Shown here: one piece after another, positions 42,550 to 52,519 of the stretch
Layout: each line of letters opens with the position of its first letter
Numbering within the stretch: the first letter of the stretch is position 1
Origin: Thalassotalea nanhaiensis
GTDB taxonomy: Bacteria > Pseudomonadota > Gammaproteobacteria > Enterobacterales > Alteromonadaceae
Length of the DNA: 64,000 nucleotides
Direction of reading: 5' to 3'
Assembly (NCBI RefSeq): GCF_031583575.1
Contig: NZ_CP134146.1
Span: 3,658,001-3,722,000, forward strand
Made by a program: the position numbers and the translations under genes
Notes under the pieces: model-generated
Databases searched by the model: none
What the model was told of the DNA's origin: nothing
Seen by the model: only the letters and a program-made list of their open reading frames with translations

Positions 42550-42684
42550 TAATCTCAAATTATAGGAATTTAGTGTTAAAAAATCTCACTTTATAGCGAT
42601 TTTTATAAAAACACGTTATTTCTAACCTATTGAAAGTAAAATATTCCTAGAGAATGAGAATCTCAAACTATCTGAAATTTTCCA
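42550..42684 (-). repeat. Right end of the Tn7-like element with three TnsB-type sites
   Basis: Three AATCTCA-core sites occur: AATCTCAAATTATAGGAATT at 42551-42570, AATCTCACTTTATAGCGATT at 42582-42601 and the terminal AATCTCAAACTATCTGAA at 42659-42676. The last is the mirror of the left end. TAGA follows at 42685. Confidence 0.75.
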
Positions 42685-42758
42685 TAGAGAAGTTTCAGTT
42701 TGATTGGTTTTTAACTGCAGGGTGAAATTCTAATTAGAGTGAGTATGGTAATAATATC

Positions 42759-42785
42759 AGACGGCATAAACTGCATATGCCGTCT
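42759..42785. terminator. Hairpin downstream of the small secreted-protein gene
   Basis: AGACGGCATA and TATGCCGTCT form a 10-bp stem with a 7-base loop, 15 bases past the stop of the minus-strand gene. The T run is missing on that strand, so termination would be weak. Confidence 0.45.
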
Positions 42786-42799
42786 TTAAAAGTAGACAA

Positions 42800-43150
42800 T
42801 TACAGTGTAGTTCTGCCGGGGCCAAGTAATGGGCAAAGGAAGAATTTATCTCCTTCATTCATCACGCCATCATCCGTTAGATCAATCCACCAACGACCAC
42901 CCAAATGACCTTCATCTCCAGGACCAAACTCTGTGGTTAAACCATTCATCGTTGGAACAAGTTGCTGAAAATTACCACGCGGCGGTAAATCGCCTAAGGC
43001 AATAGAGTCATAATAAAGCCCTTGAGAGGTAACAAAAACAACTGGTGCTCCCTCTGAATTACGGCCTTTATCACGTGCTACAGCTGAATTACTTACAACT
43101 ATTGTGCTAGTTAACAGTACTAACGTAGCCATCGCTTTTAATGATTTCAT
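42800..43150 (-). CDS. Small secreted protein of unknown function
   Basis: The start is the ATG at 43150, which has GGAGAG at ideal spacing; another ATG lies 12 bases upstream. The 116-residue precursor has a signal peptide (MKSLKAMATLVLLTSTIVVSNSAVA, cleavage before RDKG). The mature part is Gly- and Asp-rich (GPGDEGHLGGRWWIDLTDDGVMNEGDKFFLCPLLGPG) and includes a DxTDDG-like loop that might bind calcium. I do not recognise the family. It is the chromosomal gene next to the right end of the Tn7-like element. Confidence 0.65.
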   Translation of the reverse strand: MKSLKAMATLVLLTSTIVVSNSAVARDKGRNSEGAPVVFVTSQGLYYDSIALGDLPPRGNFQQLVPTMNGLTTEFGPGDEGHLGGRWWIDLTDDGVMNEGDKFFLCPLLGPGRTTL

Positions 43151-43292
43151 TTTACTCTCCATACTTTAATTAAATTAACTACTTTTTGAGTATGAATAAT
43201 GTAAATCACGCAAAGCTCACGAGAACATCACAATTTTATAACAAGATATAAATGGAAATTAACGGCAACGACTCGTAAATAGAAACACTGAC

Positions 43293-43916
43293 TTATGCAG
43301 AATAAAGGGAGGCTTTTTGATGGATGATTTTTACCACTTCACGTGAGTAAACCATTGATGTATGAGATTGTTTTACCACGATATGTTCGGTCATGCCGGG
43401 GATTTTTGTTTCGGCAATACTCACTGTACCGTCCGACTCTTCAATGTCTTCGCCCCATACGCGATCTAGCAGAGGTCTTGCGCCCAGCTTTACGTTTCCA
43501 GCAATTGAAATTAACTGTTGCGGAACAGGCCATGACTTTTGAAAGTTTTTTGGCAGTAAGCCAAATTGCACTGATGACCCCAACAGTTTGTCCATTTTGA
43601 ATTTTTCCATATCTTTAGCAATCCTTGCACCTTGATGAGGAGTACCAATAGTAATAACTAATGGCACTTTTTCTATGGAAACTTTTTGAGTAAATAAATA
43701 CTCAGTGATCACCAAACCGCCCAGTGAGTGACCAATTAAAATTGCAGGGCCTTCACCAACCAACCTATCTACGGTTTTAAACAATCTAGCCTTATCAGCC
43801 TTGGTACTTGGGTAGGAAATATTTTCAACTTGGTAACCAAGAGTTTCTAAGCGGTTAGCCAACGGTGCCATAATGATTTTATTCATAAACAGTCCATGAA
43901 GAAGAATTATTTTCAT
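43293..43916 (-). CDS. Alpha/beta hydrolase
   Basis: The start is set at the ATG at 43916 (MKIILLHGLFMNK), preceded by AGG; a GTG lies 9 bases upstream. The 207-residue protein has the oxyanion HG (LLHGLFM) and the nucleophile elbow GHSLGG, with a C-terminal His near IVVKQSHTSMVY. It resembles small lipases or carboxylesterases. It lies 31 bases downstream of the RND transporter gene, so it may be the third gene of that operon. The substrate is unknown. Confidence 0.82.
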   Translation of the reverse strand: MKIILLHGLFMNKIIMAPLANRLETLGYQVENISYPSTKADKARLFKTVDRLVGEGPAILIGHSLGGLVITEYLFTQKVSIEKVPLVITIGTPHQGARIAKDMEKFKMDKLLGSSVQFGLLPKNFQKSWPVPQQLISIAGNVKLGARPLLDRVWGEDIEESDGTVSIAETKIPGMTEHIVVKQSHTSMVYSREVVKIIHQKASLYSA

Positions 43917-43947
43917 TATGCGCACCTAGCCAAAGTTTGTATTTGTA

Positions 43948-46900
43948 TCAATTCACAAATAAGTTTGTTTTTTTATCGGGTCCTTTAATTCTAACCCTAA
44001 TATCTTCTCTGATCATATACAAGGAAGGGATCAAGAATAAAGTGATAACGGTCGCAAACATAATACCAAAGCCCAGCGATATTGCCATTGGGATTATAAA
44101 CTGTGCTTGTAAGCTAGTTTCAAAATACAAAGGTAGAATACCGAAAAATGTTGTAAGTGAAGTTAGTAGTATCGCTCTAAAGCGTAACATGCCTGATTCG
44201 ATGACAATATCACGCATACGCATGCCAGTACTTTTCGCTTTATTGATAAAATCAACCAGTATTAATGAGTCGTTTACCACAACACCAGACAAAGCGATAA
44301 AGCCATACATAGACATCATATTAATCGTGGTGTCCAGTACCCAATGACCGAATATTGCACCTATGATCCCAAATGGGATCACCGACATTATCACTATTGG
44401 TTGTGAGTAAGATTTGGTCGGTATGGCAATAAGGCCATAAATTAAAAATAACGCCGTAATAGCGGCAAATTTTAATTGTTGAATAAAGTCCTCTTGGTCT
44501 TTACTCGCCCCTTCCATGCCATATTTCACACTTGGGTATTTCTTTAAAATAGTTGGAATAATGTCATCATTAAACTCGGTCAATATTTTTCTAGACTCAA
44601 CTTTTGCACTGTCAATTTCAGCGGCAACTTTAATAGTTCGCTTTTGATTGATACGTGTTATTTTAGAAAAGCCTTGGCTTAACTCAACATCAGCCACCTG
44701 ATAGAACGGTACTTCATCACCACTTGGTGTTCTAACCCACATATTTTCTAAATCAGTAATTGAGCGACGTTCTGCTTTTGGATAACGTACCATGACTTTA
44801 ACTTCATCTCGGCCACGTTGAATACGTTGTGCTTCATCACCATAAAAAGCTTGGCGTACTTGTTTAGCAAGATCTGACAAGGTAATACCTAGCACTTCAG
44901 CCTCAGGTCGCATAGCTAATTTTATTTCACTACTGCCACGACTGAAGGAATTGCGAATATCGAATACACCGTCATACTCTTTAAGCTTGTTCTGTACTTC
45001 GAGTGCGGCTTGCTCAAGCTCTAATTCATCTTTACCATTTAGCTGAAATTCTAACGCCGCGCCGCCACTAGCATTCGTACCGGCAAACAACCGTAATTCA
45101 CGCACTCCAGGTATTTCACCAACCTCTTCACGCCATAGTTTTTCAATCTCAAAAGCATCCAGCTCGCGCATTTCAGCTTTATTTAGCTCCATCATGAAGC
45201 CACCTTGCAGATCGCCTCGAGTAAACACCATTGTATGCTCAATAAAACTATCACCATTGAAGGTATTTTTTTCAGCCATCCTATAGCCGGAATCCATTAC
45301 ATATTCGAGTGCTTTATTACGTTGCTGTGGTGACGTGCCATCAACCATAATGACTTGCCCTTGAACAAAGTCACTTGGCACATTAGGAAACACTTCAACT
45401 TTAACAAAAGAGCCGGCAATTAATCCCATCGATAGTAATAGAACACAAATAAAGCTCGCCATAGTGTTGTATCGATACTCAATGGCTTTACGCAATAGGG
45501 GTTGGTATTTTTTGACGATAAAATTGTCAAGCCAAGCTTTAAATCTTAACTGAATACGATGGACAAAATGAGCATTATCAGGATCAATTTCTTTATATTT
45601 CATATGCGCTAAATGCGACGGTAATATCCATTTAGATTCAATAATTGAGAAAATTAAACACAGCGTAACAACCAAGGCAATTGCTCGGAAGAATCCAGAA
45701 AAGGACGTATCAATAAATAACAACGGAACAAACGCAGCAATCGTTGTTAATACCCCAAAGGTTGCAGGCATCGCAACTCGGTGTGCACCACGGATAACAT
45801 TATCAACTGAATGTCCTTTTCGTTGTACTTCTGTGTACACACTTTCGCCGATTACAATGGCATCATCTACCACGATCCCCAATACCATGATAAAGGCAAA
45901 TAAGCTGAGCATATTAACCGTTACTGACCACTCGCCCAGTAGTGGCATCATCATAAATGCGCCGAAGAAAGAAATTGGTATCCCCACCATTACCCAAAGA
46001 GCAACACGTACTCTTAAGAATAAGGTTAAAATAATAAACACCAACAATGCCCCAAGAAGCAAGTTTGAAATCATCATGTCCAAGCGCTCATCAAGGTAAT
46101 ATGACGAATCAGCAAAAACATCAATATTTGCACCAGGAGGTAAGGTTTTTTGCTTTTCGATGGCATAGGCTCTTACTTGCTTGGCTATTTCTAAATCGTT
46201 TTGATCACTGGTCGATCTCACTCTAATGCTGGTCGTATTTTTACCATCAAATTGTGCATAACCTTCATCTTCAACAAAGCTATCTTTAACGGTTGCAATG
46301 TCGCCAAGGGTTAGACGAGTGCCGTCCTCATTAATTGTTAGAACTAAATTTGAAAACTCAAGGCCAGTGTATGCTTGTCCTTCGGTTCTGATCTGAATGT
46401 AGCCACCTTTCGACTTGATAGTACCACCTGGTAAGTCTAAAGAAGAGCGTTTGATTGCTTGGCTAATTTCATCAATGGTGAGGCCATACTCGATAAGTTG
46501 CAGCTCAGATATTTCTACCGAAATTTCATAATCTCTGATACCAACAGCTTCTGCAATATTAACATCGGGTAAGGCAATGATGTCATCACGTATATCCTGT
46601 GCCAATTCTTGTCTGGTTCGTCTATCCATATCGCCGCTGACGGCTAACCACATCACATCCATTTGAAACTCTTGTTTCATTACCAGCGGTCGTTCTATTT
46701 GTGCAGGAAATGTTGTGATGGTATCAATTTGCATTTGAACTTCATCAAGCTTTTCTTCTAAGGAATAACCTGAATTAATTTCAATTGTAACCGTAGCCAA
46801 GCCCTCAGTTGCCTCTGAGGTTATGCGTTTTAACCCTTGAATATTTTCAAGTTTCTCTTCAATACGAAGTACTACAGATTGCTCAACATCTGCAGGAGAT

Positions 46901-47085
46901 GCCCCTAAATGAGTTACAGAAACCAAAATGGTATTTGGGCTAAATTCAGGGAACATTTTTTTAGTAATATTTTGATAAGAGTATGCTCCCATCACCAAAA
47001 TAAATACCATCAATAAATTGGCTGCAACACTATTTCGCGCAAACCATGCGATAAAGCCGGTTAAGTTTTCTTTAATCTCTGTCAT
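43948..47085 (-). CDS. RND efflux transporter, inner-membrane subunit
   Basis: The 1045-residue protein has the RND layout: one N-terminal helix, a large periplasmic loop, a block of helices (about 330-540), a second loop and a final block of helices. The repeated proton-relay helix IMVLGIVVDDAIVIGE carries the typical two Asp. It is of the HAE-type that exports hydrophobic compounds or drugs by proton antiport together with an adaptor and an outer-membrane channel. The adaptor gene is just upstream; no channel gene is seen in the window. Confidence 0.93.
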   Translation of the reverse strand: MTEIKENLTGFIAWFARNSVAANLLMVFILVMGAYSYQNITKKMFPEFSPNTILVSVTHLGASPADVEQSVVLRIEEKLENIQGLKRITSEATEGLATVTIEINSGYSLEEKLDEVQMQIDTITTFPAQIERPLVMKQEFQMDVMWLAVSGDMDRRTRQELAQDIRDDIIALPDVNIAEAVGIRDYEISVEISELQLIEYGLTIDEISQAIKRSSLDLPGGTIKSKGGYIQIRTEGQAYTGLEFSNLVLTINEDGTRLTLGDIATVKDSFVEDEGYAQFDGKNTTSIRVRSTSDQNDLEIAKQVRAYAIEKQKTLPPGANIDVFADSSYYLDERLDMMISNLLLGALLVFIILTLFLRVRVALWVMVGIPISFFGAFMMMPLLGEWSVTVNMLSLFAFIMVLGIVVDDAIVIGESVYTEVQRKGHSVDNVIRGAHRVAMPATFGVLTTIAAFVPLLFIDTSFSGFFRAIALVVTLCLIFSIIESKWILPSHLAHMKYKEIDPDNAHFVHRIQLRFKAWLDNFIVKKYQPLLRKAIEYRYNTMASFICVLLLSMGLIAGSFVKVEVFPNVPSDFVQGQVIMVDGTSPQQRNKALEYVMDSGYRMAEKNTFNGDSFIEHTMVFTRGDLQGGFMMELNKAEMRELDAFEIEKLWREEVGEIPGVRELRLFAGTNASGGAALEFQLNGKDELELEQAALEVQNKLKEYDGVFDIRNSFSRGSSEIKLAMRPEAEVLGITLSDLAKQVRQAFYGDEAQRIQRGRDEVKVMVRYPKAERRSITDLENMWVRTPSGDEVPFYQVADVELSQGFSKITRINQKRTIKVAAEIDSAKVESRKILTEFNDDIIPTILKKYPSVKYGMEGASKDQEDFIQQLKFAAITALFLIYGLIAIPTKSYSQPIVIMSVIPFGIIGAIFGHWVLDTTINMMSMYGFIALSGVVVNDSLILVDFINKAKSTGMRMRDIVIESGMLRFRAILLTSLTTFFGILPLYFETSLQAQFIIPMAISLGFGIMFATVITLFLIPSLYMIREDIRVRIKGPDKKTNLFVN

Positions 47086-47090
47086 AGCGG

Positions 47091-48332
47091 TTATTTCGCT
47101 TCGCTGTCTGTGACTGCAGGTTGTGCTTTAGCTGAAAAATCCTCTGCAACACGTATTGGCATCCCTTCTACTGGCGTTCTCATACCGGTAATTATCACCC
47201 GATCGGTTGCTGAAAAATTATTTTCAACATAAACGCTTTCAGCATCGGTCCTTATTACGTTTACCGTATGTACACTTAAAGTATTATCTGCTTTCGCTAA
47301 ATATACTGTATTTACGCCATGTAACACTTCTCTTGGCAACACCACAATATTTTCAGCAGTTTTACCTTTAATATTGGCATTCACAAACATACCAACACGC
47401 AATTCAATATCGCTTTCATCATTAACCAAATTATAAGGATCGTCAATTTGAGCGACAACATAATGCACTCTTGATTGACTGTTCACCACGCCTTCATATC
47501 TGGCAATAAAAGAGTCCCAATGTAACTGTTTACCAGCTTGTAAAGATGAAATTGTCAGGGTGCGACTTTTGTCGCCCATTTCGTTTAATTTAGGTAAGTC
47601 TAAATAGGCAATATCTGACTGTTTTATAGGTAAGCGCACTTCAGCAAAGTCGATAGCTAAGGTTTTGGCTAGTTGCCCATTAGTCGATACATATTGTCCA
47701 ATATCTACATATTTTTCGGTAAGTAAGGCATTATAAGGTGCCACAACTTTGGTGCGTTTAAGTTTTATTTGTGCCTCTTTCAAATCTGCTTCTGCAGCTT
47801 TTACATCGGCTTCTGCTTCTTGTAGTTGCGGTATTCTTAGTGCTAATAAAGGTGCTTCTTCAAGTGGTTTTCCAGTCATACCCCATTCTTGTTTTGCTTG
47901 TTCAGCTTTTGCTTTTTCTTGTATTAATGCCGCTTGCATAGACCCTAAACGTGATTGTGCCTGTAATACATTCACATCATAGGTAATGGGATCTATCTCT
48001 AGCATCATTTCACCTTTAGAAAAATAACCGCCAACTCTGAGTTTTGGTGAAACGTTTATGACTTGTCCAGAGACTTCAGAAATTAGTACTGTTTCAGTTC
48101 TAGGTACTACAGAGCCTTGACTGGCAATTGTGAACGTTACATCTTCGACAAGAATATCAATCACATTCACTAACGGCGGCTTTACTTCCATGTCTTTCTT
48201 ATCTGGTTTTGCGGCCATTAACGTCATTGCGGTTAAGCCTAAAAAACCCACTAAGATAATAAATAGAGGCATTAAAAATAGCTTAACTTTAGATTTTTTT
48301 TCTTGGTTGGTATTTACATCTAACTGTGTCAT
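47091..48332 (-). CDS. RND efflux periplasmic adaptor
   Basis: The ATG at 48332 is chosen because GGGA precedes it at 5 bases; a TTG lies 15 bases upstream. The 413-residue protein has an N-terminal membrane helix (KLFLMPLFIILVGFLGLTAMTLM), a lipoyl-like half motif (EVSGQVINVSPKLRVGGYF), a coiled-coil hairpin (about 125-190) and beta-barrel domains. It links the RND pump to an outer-membrane channel. Its stop is 5 bases before the pump gene, so both are one operon. Confidence 0.92.
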   Translation of the reverse strand: MTQLDVNTNQEKKSKVKLFLMPLFIILVGFLGLTAMTLMAAKPDKKDMEVKPPLVNVIDILVEDVTFTIASQGSVVPRTETVLISEVSGQVINVSPKLRVGGYFSKGEMMLEIDPITYDVNVLQAQSRLGSMQAALIQEKAKAEQAKQEWGMTGKPLEEAPLLALRIPQLQEAEADVKAAEADLKEAQIKLKRTKVVAPYNALLTEKYVDIGQYVSTNGQLAKTLAIDFAEVRLPIKQSDIAYLDLPKLNEMGDKSRTLTISSLQAGKQLHWDSFIARYEGVVNSQSRVHYVVAQIDDPYNLVNDESDIELRVGMFVNANIKGKTAENIVVLPREVLHGVNTVYLAKADNTLSVHTVNVIRTDAESVYVENNFSATDRVIITGMRTPVEGMPIRVAEDFSAKAQPAVTDSEAK

Positions 48333-48454
48333 TTTGATCCCATACAACGGAGTTCATAATTAATTTACTTATAAATATTTTAAAATAGTAATTATAAAAT
48401 ATTCACTTTGCTATGCGATAACGCAACTCGCTTATTAACATTTGGTCATTAATA

Positions 48455-48820
48455 TCAATATCGAATAAATTGTTGCCAACTTTCGAGCATAATTAAAAAA
48501 TCCTCAACGCCACATAGTGCCATTGAATCATGCTCGAAATCATCTACGTCGTCTAACAGGTTTTCAGGTAACTCGCTTTCTATATGTTCCACATTGGCTT
48601 TAACTTCAACTTCATCGTTTTCAACCGTTAGCGTATATTCTTTGCCAATAAGGGAGTCTGTTTGAGACTTAATATTAACGATAAATTCAATAGTGCGTTC
48701 CAGCTTTACCAAATCTTTACTCACTTCTTGTTCTAGCCATGGCCCAAAAGCCTCATGACCAAAACTAAACTGAGCGAGAGGAAGACCAGTGATAAAGTCA
48801 GTTTTGAAAGTATATTCCAT
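48455..48820 (-). CDS. yacL: UPF0231 family protein YacL
   Basis: The 121-residue acidic protein matches the YacL family: MEYTFKTDFITGLPLAQFSFGHEAFGPWLEQEV at the start and MALCGVEDFLIMLESWQQFI at the end. Its function is not known. In E. coli yacL lies next to acnB; here acnB is 1.1 kb away on the same strand, so the association is kept in looser form. Confidence 0.85.
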   Translation of the reverse strand: MEYTFKTDFITGLPLAQFSFGHEAFGPWLEQEVSKDLVKLERTIEFIVNIKSQTDSLIGKEYTLTVENDEVEVKANVEHIESELPENLLDDVDDFEHDSMALCGVEDFLIMLESWQQFIRY

Positions 48821-48961
48821 GTTTTCCCGTTATTTATCGATTAGTTACAAGTATAGAGCCTGAAAATGAATTTAATAATATTTTCGTTGGTGAACTTTTT
48901 AATAATTCAACAATCTTATCATTAACAATATTTTAACAAGGTCGTTAGGGATGCTAAAGCA

Positions 48962-49678
48962 GTGACTCGAAGTTTATTTACAGCGTTAGTTATCTCTTTA
49001 GCAATACACGCTTTATTAATCTGGGGCTTTCTATTTACCCCAATATCTGCTCCAACAGATATAAAGCCGCAACCAGCTAAACAAACAACACCAATAAAAA
49101 GCTATATTTACCAAGCACCTAAAATTATTGTTAAGCAAGTATTAGAAAATAAAGAAGAAAATCAACAGGTAGAGCCTGCAATCATCCCCATTGTTAAACC
49201 TGAAAGGATTGTACGCGAGTTAGAAGATAAAGCTAAGGACAATGAAGCAATAAATGTTTCTAAAATTGTAACAGCCGATGAACAACCAATAAAAGCATCA
49301 GTAACAAATCCGCCACCTAAATTTAACCCTTATAACAGCATAAATTCATTTAAACGTCAGCTTAATCAGAAAATGATGAACGACTTTAAACAAGAACAAT
49401 TAAACACAGGTTTTTCGGCAATGCAGACACTACCCAAAGCGGTGCCTCATAGCGTATTTCAAAAGTCTGAGCTGCAAAAAAAAGCGGAAGCGACGACTCA
49501 AATTGGTAATGAAACGTTTGTTAAGCAAAATGGTGTCTGTATGCAAACCACCGATTTATCGTTTATTGATGATAACCTAGGTACGGTAACGTCATTTAGT
49601 GATTGCGGTGAAAGTGATGAGGAAAAGTATTTTCGAGAATTTATGGCTAAAAAAATGAGTAAGTATAAGAAAAATTAG
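48962..49678 (+). CDS. TonB-like N-terminally anchored protein of unknown function
   Basis: The 238-residue protein has an N-terminal membrane helix (SLFTALVISLAIHALLIWGFLF) with a His, like TonB, followed by a Pro/Lys/Glu-rich linker. The C-terminal part has two Cys (NGVCMQTT, FSDCGES) but no recognisable TonB domain. It probably spans the periplasm. The start is a GTG at 48962. A strong REP-like hairpin follows directly. Confidence 0.6.
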   Translation: MTRSLFTALVISLAIHALLIWGFLFTPISAPTDIKPQPAKQTTPIKSYIYQAPKIIVKQVLENKEENQQVEPAIIPIVKPERIVRELEDKAKDNEAINVSKIVTADEQPIKASVTNPPPKFNPYNSINSFKRQLNQKMMNDFKQEQLNTGFSAMQTLPKAVPHSVFQKSELQKKAEATTQIGNETFVKQNGVCMQTTDLSFIDDNLGTVTSFSDCGESDEEKYFREFMAKKMSKYKKN

Positions 49679-49688
49679 ATGCTGAAAT

Positions 49689-49803
49689 AGCTCCTGAAAC
49701 AAGTTCAGAAGATTACCCCTTCCATTTCCTGAACTTGTTTCAGGAGCTCAGGTGAGATTAACTTTTCGCTTTTCGTTTCTCGTTTCTCGTTTCTCGTTTC
49801 TAA
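49689..49803. repeat. REP-like dispersed repeat, copy 3
   Basis: AGCTCCTGAAACAAGTTCAG (49689-49708) and its perfect complement (49729-49748) form a 20-bp stem with a 20-base loop. A run of CGTTTCTCGTTTCT units (49770-49801) follows. Related copies are at 1573-1690 and 10157-10428. It lies just after the TonB-like gene and may help end its transcript. Confidence 0.7.
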
Positions 49804-49806
49804 AAC

Positions 49807-49837
49807 AATAAGGGCCGCTACATTAGCGGCCCTTATT
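49807..49837. terminator. Bidirectional terminator after acnB
   Basis: AATAAGGGCCGC and GCGGCCCTTATT form a strong stem. The minus strand continues with TTGTTTTAG, so it ends the acnB transcript and may also serve the plus-strand gene. Confidence 0.8.
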
Positions 49838-49850
49838 AAACAAGAAAAAA

Positions 49851-49920
49851 CCTGAGTAGATCCCGTTCTTCAACGGGACGACGCTAGTGCGTCGATTATC
49901 AGGGCATAACTAACGTTATG
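49851..49920. repeat. Three-way-junction palindromic repeat behind acnB
   Basis: The outer stem CCTGA/TCAGG (49851-49855 with 49899-49903) encloses two hairpins, CCCGTT/AACGGG and CGACGC/GCGTCG. A further hairpin CATAAC/GTTATG (49905-49920) abuts the acnB stop codon. The compact symmetric layout suggests a REP/MITE-type repeat that would also fold in the 3' end of the acnB mRNA. Confidence 0.6.
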
Positions 49921-49921
49921 G

Positions 49922-52519
49922 TTACGCTACGCTTTGTGCGATAACAACTTCTTTAGCTTTCTTCGTGTAACTATCCATAGTATGGAAGTTTAAGTAACGG
50001 TATGTATCAGCTGCAGTTGTATCTAACTTAGCTGAGTATTCCATGTACTCGGCAACAGTTGGTAAGTGACCAACGATAGCACCAACAGCAGCTAACTCAG
50101 CTGATGTTAAGTATACGTTTGCACCATTACCTAAACGGTTCGGGAAGTTACGAGTTGATGTAGAAAGTACAGTCGACTTCTCTGCAACACGTGCTTGGTT
50201 ACCCATACATAATGAACAACCAGGAGTTTCAATACGAACGCCAGCTTTGCCGTAAGTAAAGTAGTAACCTTCAGCAGTAAGTTGATCTCTATCCATTTTA
50301 GTTGGCGGAGCAACCCACATACGAGTATTAAGTACGCCACCGAAATCTTCAAGTAATTTACCTGCAGCACGGAAGTGACCAATGTTAGTCATACAAGAAC
50401 CGATGAATACTTCATCTACGTCAACACCAGCAACGTCAGATAATAGCTTGGCATCATCTGGGTCATTTGGACAACAAACGATTGGCTCTTTAACTTCGTT
50501 TAAGTCAATTTCAATAACGTGTGCGTATTCAGCATCAGAGTCAGCTTCCATTAATGCAGGGTTTGCTAACCATTCTTGCATCGCAACAATACGACGTTCG
50601 ATTGTACGTACATCGCCGTAACCTTCACTGATCATCCACTTAAGCATAACAATGTTAGACTCTAAGTATTCAGCAACTGCGTCTTCTTCAAGTTTGATTG
50701 AACAACCAGCAGCAGAACGTTCTGCAGATGCATCAGATAATTCAAATGCTTGCTCTACAGTTAAACCTTTAAGACCTTCAATCTCTAATACACGACCAGA
50801 GAATTCATTGATTTTACCTGCTTTCTCAACAGTTAATAAACCTTGCTTGATACCGTAGTAAGGGATTGCATGTACAAGGTCACGTAAGGTGATACCTGGT
50901 TGCATTTCACCTTTAAAACGTACCAATACAGATTCAGGCATATCAAGAGGCATAACACCTGTTGCAGCTGCAAATGCAACTAAACCAGAACCAGCAGGGA
51001 ATGAAATACCTAATGGGAAACGAGTATGAGAATCACCACCAGTACCTACGGTATCTGGTAATAACATACGGTTTAACCAAGAGTGAATTACACCATCACC
51101 TGGACGAAGTGATACACCGCCACGGTTCATAATGAAATCTGGTAATGTGTGATGAGTAATAACATCAACTGGCTTAGGATAAGCTGATGTGTGACAGAAA
51201 GATTGCATAGTTAGGTCTGCAGAGAAACCTAAACATGCTAAATCTTTTAATTCGTCACGAGTCATTGGACCGGTAGTATCTTGAGAACCAACAGTTGTCA
51301 TTTTCGGTTCACAGTATTGACCAGCACGAACACCGTCAACACCACATGCTTTACCTACCATTTTCTGCGCTAAAGTGTAACCTTTAGAACTTGCAGCAAC
51401 GTCTACAGGTTTAGCAAATAATTCTATTTCTGCTAAGCCTAGAGCTTCACGAGCACGACCAGTTAAACCACGACCGATAATAAGAGGAATACGACCACCA
51501 GCACGAACTTCATCAAGAAGTACAGGGCTTAACTCGAATGTAGAGATAACTTCGTCAGTACCTGAACGCTTAACAACACCTTCATAAGGGAAGATATCAA
51601 TAACGTCGCCCATGTTCATAGCTTGTACGTCTAATTCAATTGGTAATGCACCTGAATCTTCCATTGTGTTATAGAAGATAGGAGCGATTTTACCGCCTAA
51701 ACATACACCGCCACCACGCTTGTTAGGAATATAAGGAATATCATCACCCATAAACCATAAAACAGAGTTTGTAGCAGACTTACGTGAAGAACCAGTACCA
51801 ACAACATCACCAACGTATGCTAACGGAATACCGTCTTTTTGTAAGTCTTCAATTTGTGTGATTGGACCAACAACACCTTCTTCATCAGGAGTGATACCAT
51901 CACGACCAATTTTGATCATCGCTTTTGCGTGTAATGGAATATCAGGACGAGACCATGCATCAGGTGCAGGAGATAAGTCATCGGTGTTCGTTTCACCGGT
52001 AACTTTAAATACTTTAACAGTGATCTTTTCAGCAACTTTATCGCGAGATGTGAACCATTCGCCAGCAGCCCAAGATTCCATAACAGCTTTAGCTTGTGCA
52101 TTACCTGCTTCAGCTTTTTCTTTAACGTCATGGAATGCATCAAACATTAATAAAGTTTTAGAAAGACCAGAAGCAGCAGTTTCTCCTAACTTGTCACACT
52201 CTAAAAGGTCAATCATAGGCTGGATATTGTAACCACCTAACATTGTACCTAGTAATTCTGTTGCACGCTGTGCAGATAAAATTGACGACGTTGCTTCACC
52301 TTTAGTGATAGCAGCTAAAAAACCAGCTTTAACATATGCTGCGTCATCAACACCAGGAGGAACACGGTTTACAAGAAGGTCTAATAAGAACTCTTCTTCG
52401 CCTGCTGGTGGGTTTTTAATTAATTCAACTAATTGAGCTACTTGCTCAGCATCTAATGGCTTAGGTACGATACCTTCAGCGGCACGTTCTTCTACGTGTT
52501 TGCGATATTCTTGAAGCAC
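49922..52519 (-). CDS. acnB: Aconitate hydratase B
   Basis: The GTG at 52519 is chosen as start because GAGGAAAG precedes it and it gives 865 residues (first residues [17 protein letters not shown]), the exact length of E. coli AcnB; the frame is open 11 codons further. Iron-sulfur Cys are in IGSCMTN and PGCSLCMGN, and DSHTRFPLG is present. AcnB interconverts citrate and isocitrate in the TCA cycle and can act on 2-methylisocitrate. It is a single gene with a terminator and a structured 3' end. Confidence 0.96.
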   Translation of the reverse strand: MLQEYRKHVEERAAEGIVPKPLDAEQVAQLVELIKNPPAGEEEFLLDLLVNRVPPGVDDAAYVKAGFLAAITKGEATSSILSAQRATELLGTMLGGYNIQPMIDLLECDKLGETAASGLSKTLLMFDAFHDVKEKAEAGNAQAKAVMESWAAGEWFTSRDKVAEKITVKVFKVTGETNTDDLSPAPDAWSRPDIPLHAKAMIKIGRDGITPDEEGVVGPITQIEDLQKDGIPLAYVGDVVGTGSSRKSATNSVLWFMGDDIPYIPNKRGGGVCLGGKIAPIFYNTMEDSGALPIELDVQAMNMGDVIDIFPYEGVVKRSGTDEVISTFELSPVLLDEVRAGGRIPLIIGRGLTGRAREALGLAEIELFAKPVDVAASSKGYTLAQKMVGKACGVDGVRAGQYCEPKMTTVGSQDTTGPMTRDELKDLACLGFSADLTMQSFCHTSAYPKPVDVITHHTLPDFIMNRGGVSLRPGDGVIHSWLNRMLLPDTVGTGGDSHTRFPLGISFPAGSGLVAFAAATGVMPLDMPESVLVRFKGEMQPGITLRDLVHAIPYYGIKQGLLTVEKAGKINEFSGRVLEIEGLKGLTVEQAFELSDASAERSAAGCSIKLEEDAVAEYLESNIVMLKWMISEGYGDVRTIERRIVAMQEWLANPALMEADSDAEYAHVIEIDLNEVKEPIVCCPNDPDDAKLLSDVAGVDVDEVFIGSCMTNIGHFRAAGKLLEDFGGVLNTRMWVAPPTKMDRDQLTAEGYYFTYGKAGVRIETPGCSLCMGNQARVAEKSTVLSTSTRNFPNRLGNGANVYLTSAELAAVGAIVGHLPTVAEYMEYSAKLDTTAADTYRYLNFHTMDSYTKKAKEVVIAQSVA

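Larger units (their letters stand above)
14154..42684. mobile_element. Tn7-like transposon, 28.5 kb
   Basis: The ends are inverted repeats: 14154-14179 and the complement of 42659-42684 agree at 24 of 26 bases and share TTCAGATAGTTTGAGATT. TAGA lies directly outside both ends (14150-14153 and 42685-42688). The right part carries tnsA, tnsB, tnsC and tniQ. The remaining 23 kb is cargo: transporter, small unknown genes, RNA-repair genes, helicase and NACHT-nuclease. The termini read TGG..CCA rather than the TGT..ACA of Tn7, and the duplication is 4 bases rather than 5, so the exact ends could be off by a base or two. Confidence 0.85.

Noticed and set aside
36606-42684. CRISPR-associated transposon
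   Set aside because: tnsABC and tniQ are present, but no cas6/7/8 or cas12k gene and no repeat-spacer array were seen anywhere between the transposon ends.
36900-42684. A shorter transposon with its left end just upstream of tnsA
   Set aside because: The repeats before tnsA do not match the right end, whereas 14154-14179 matches it at 24 of 26 bases in inverted orientation with TAGA outside both ends.
43937-44347. A 136-codon plus-strand frame opposite the RND pump gene
   Set aside because: It is a shadow of the antisense strand of a well-conserved transporter gene, with no family match.
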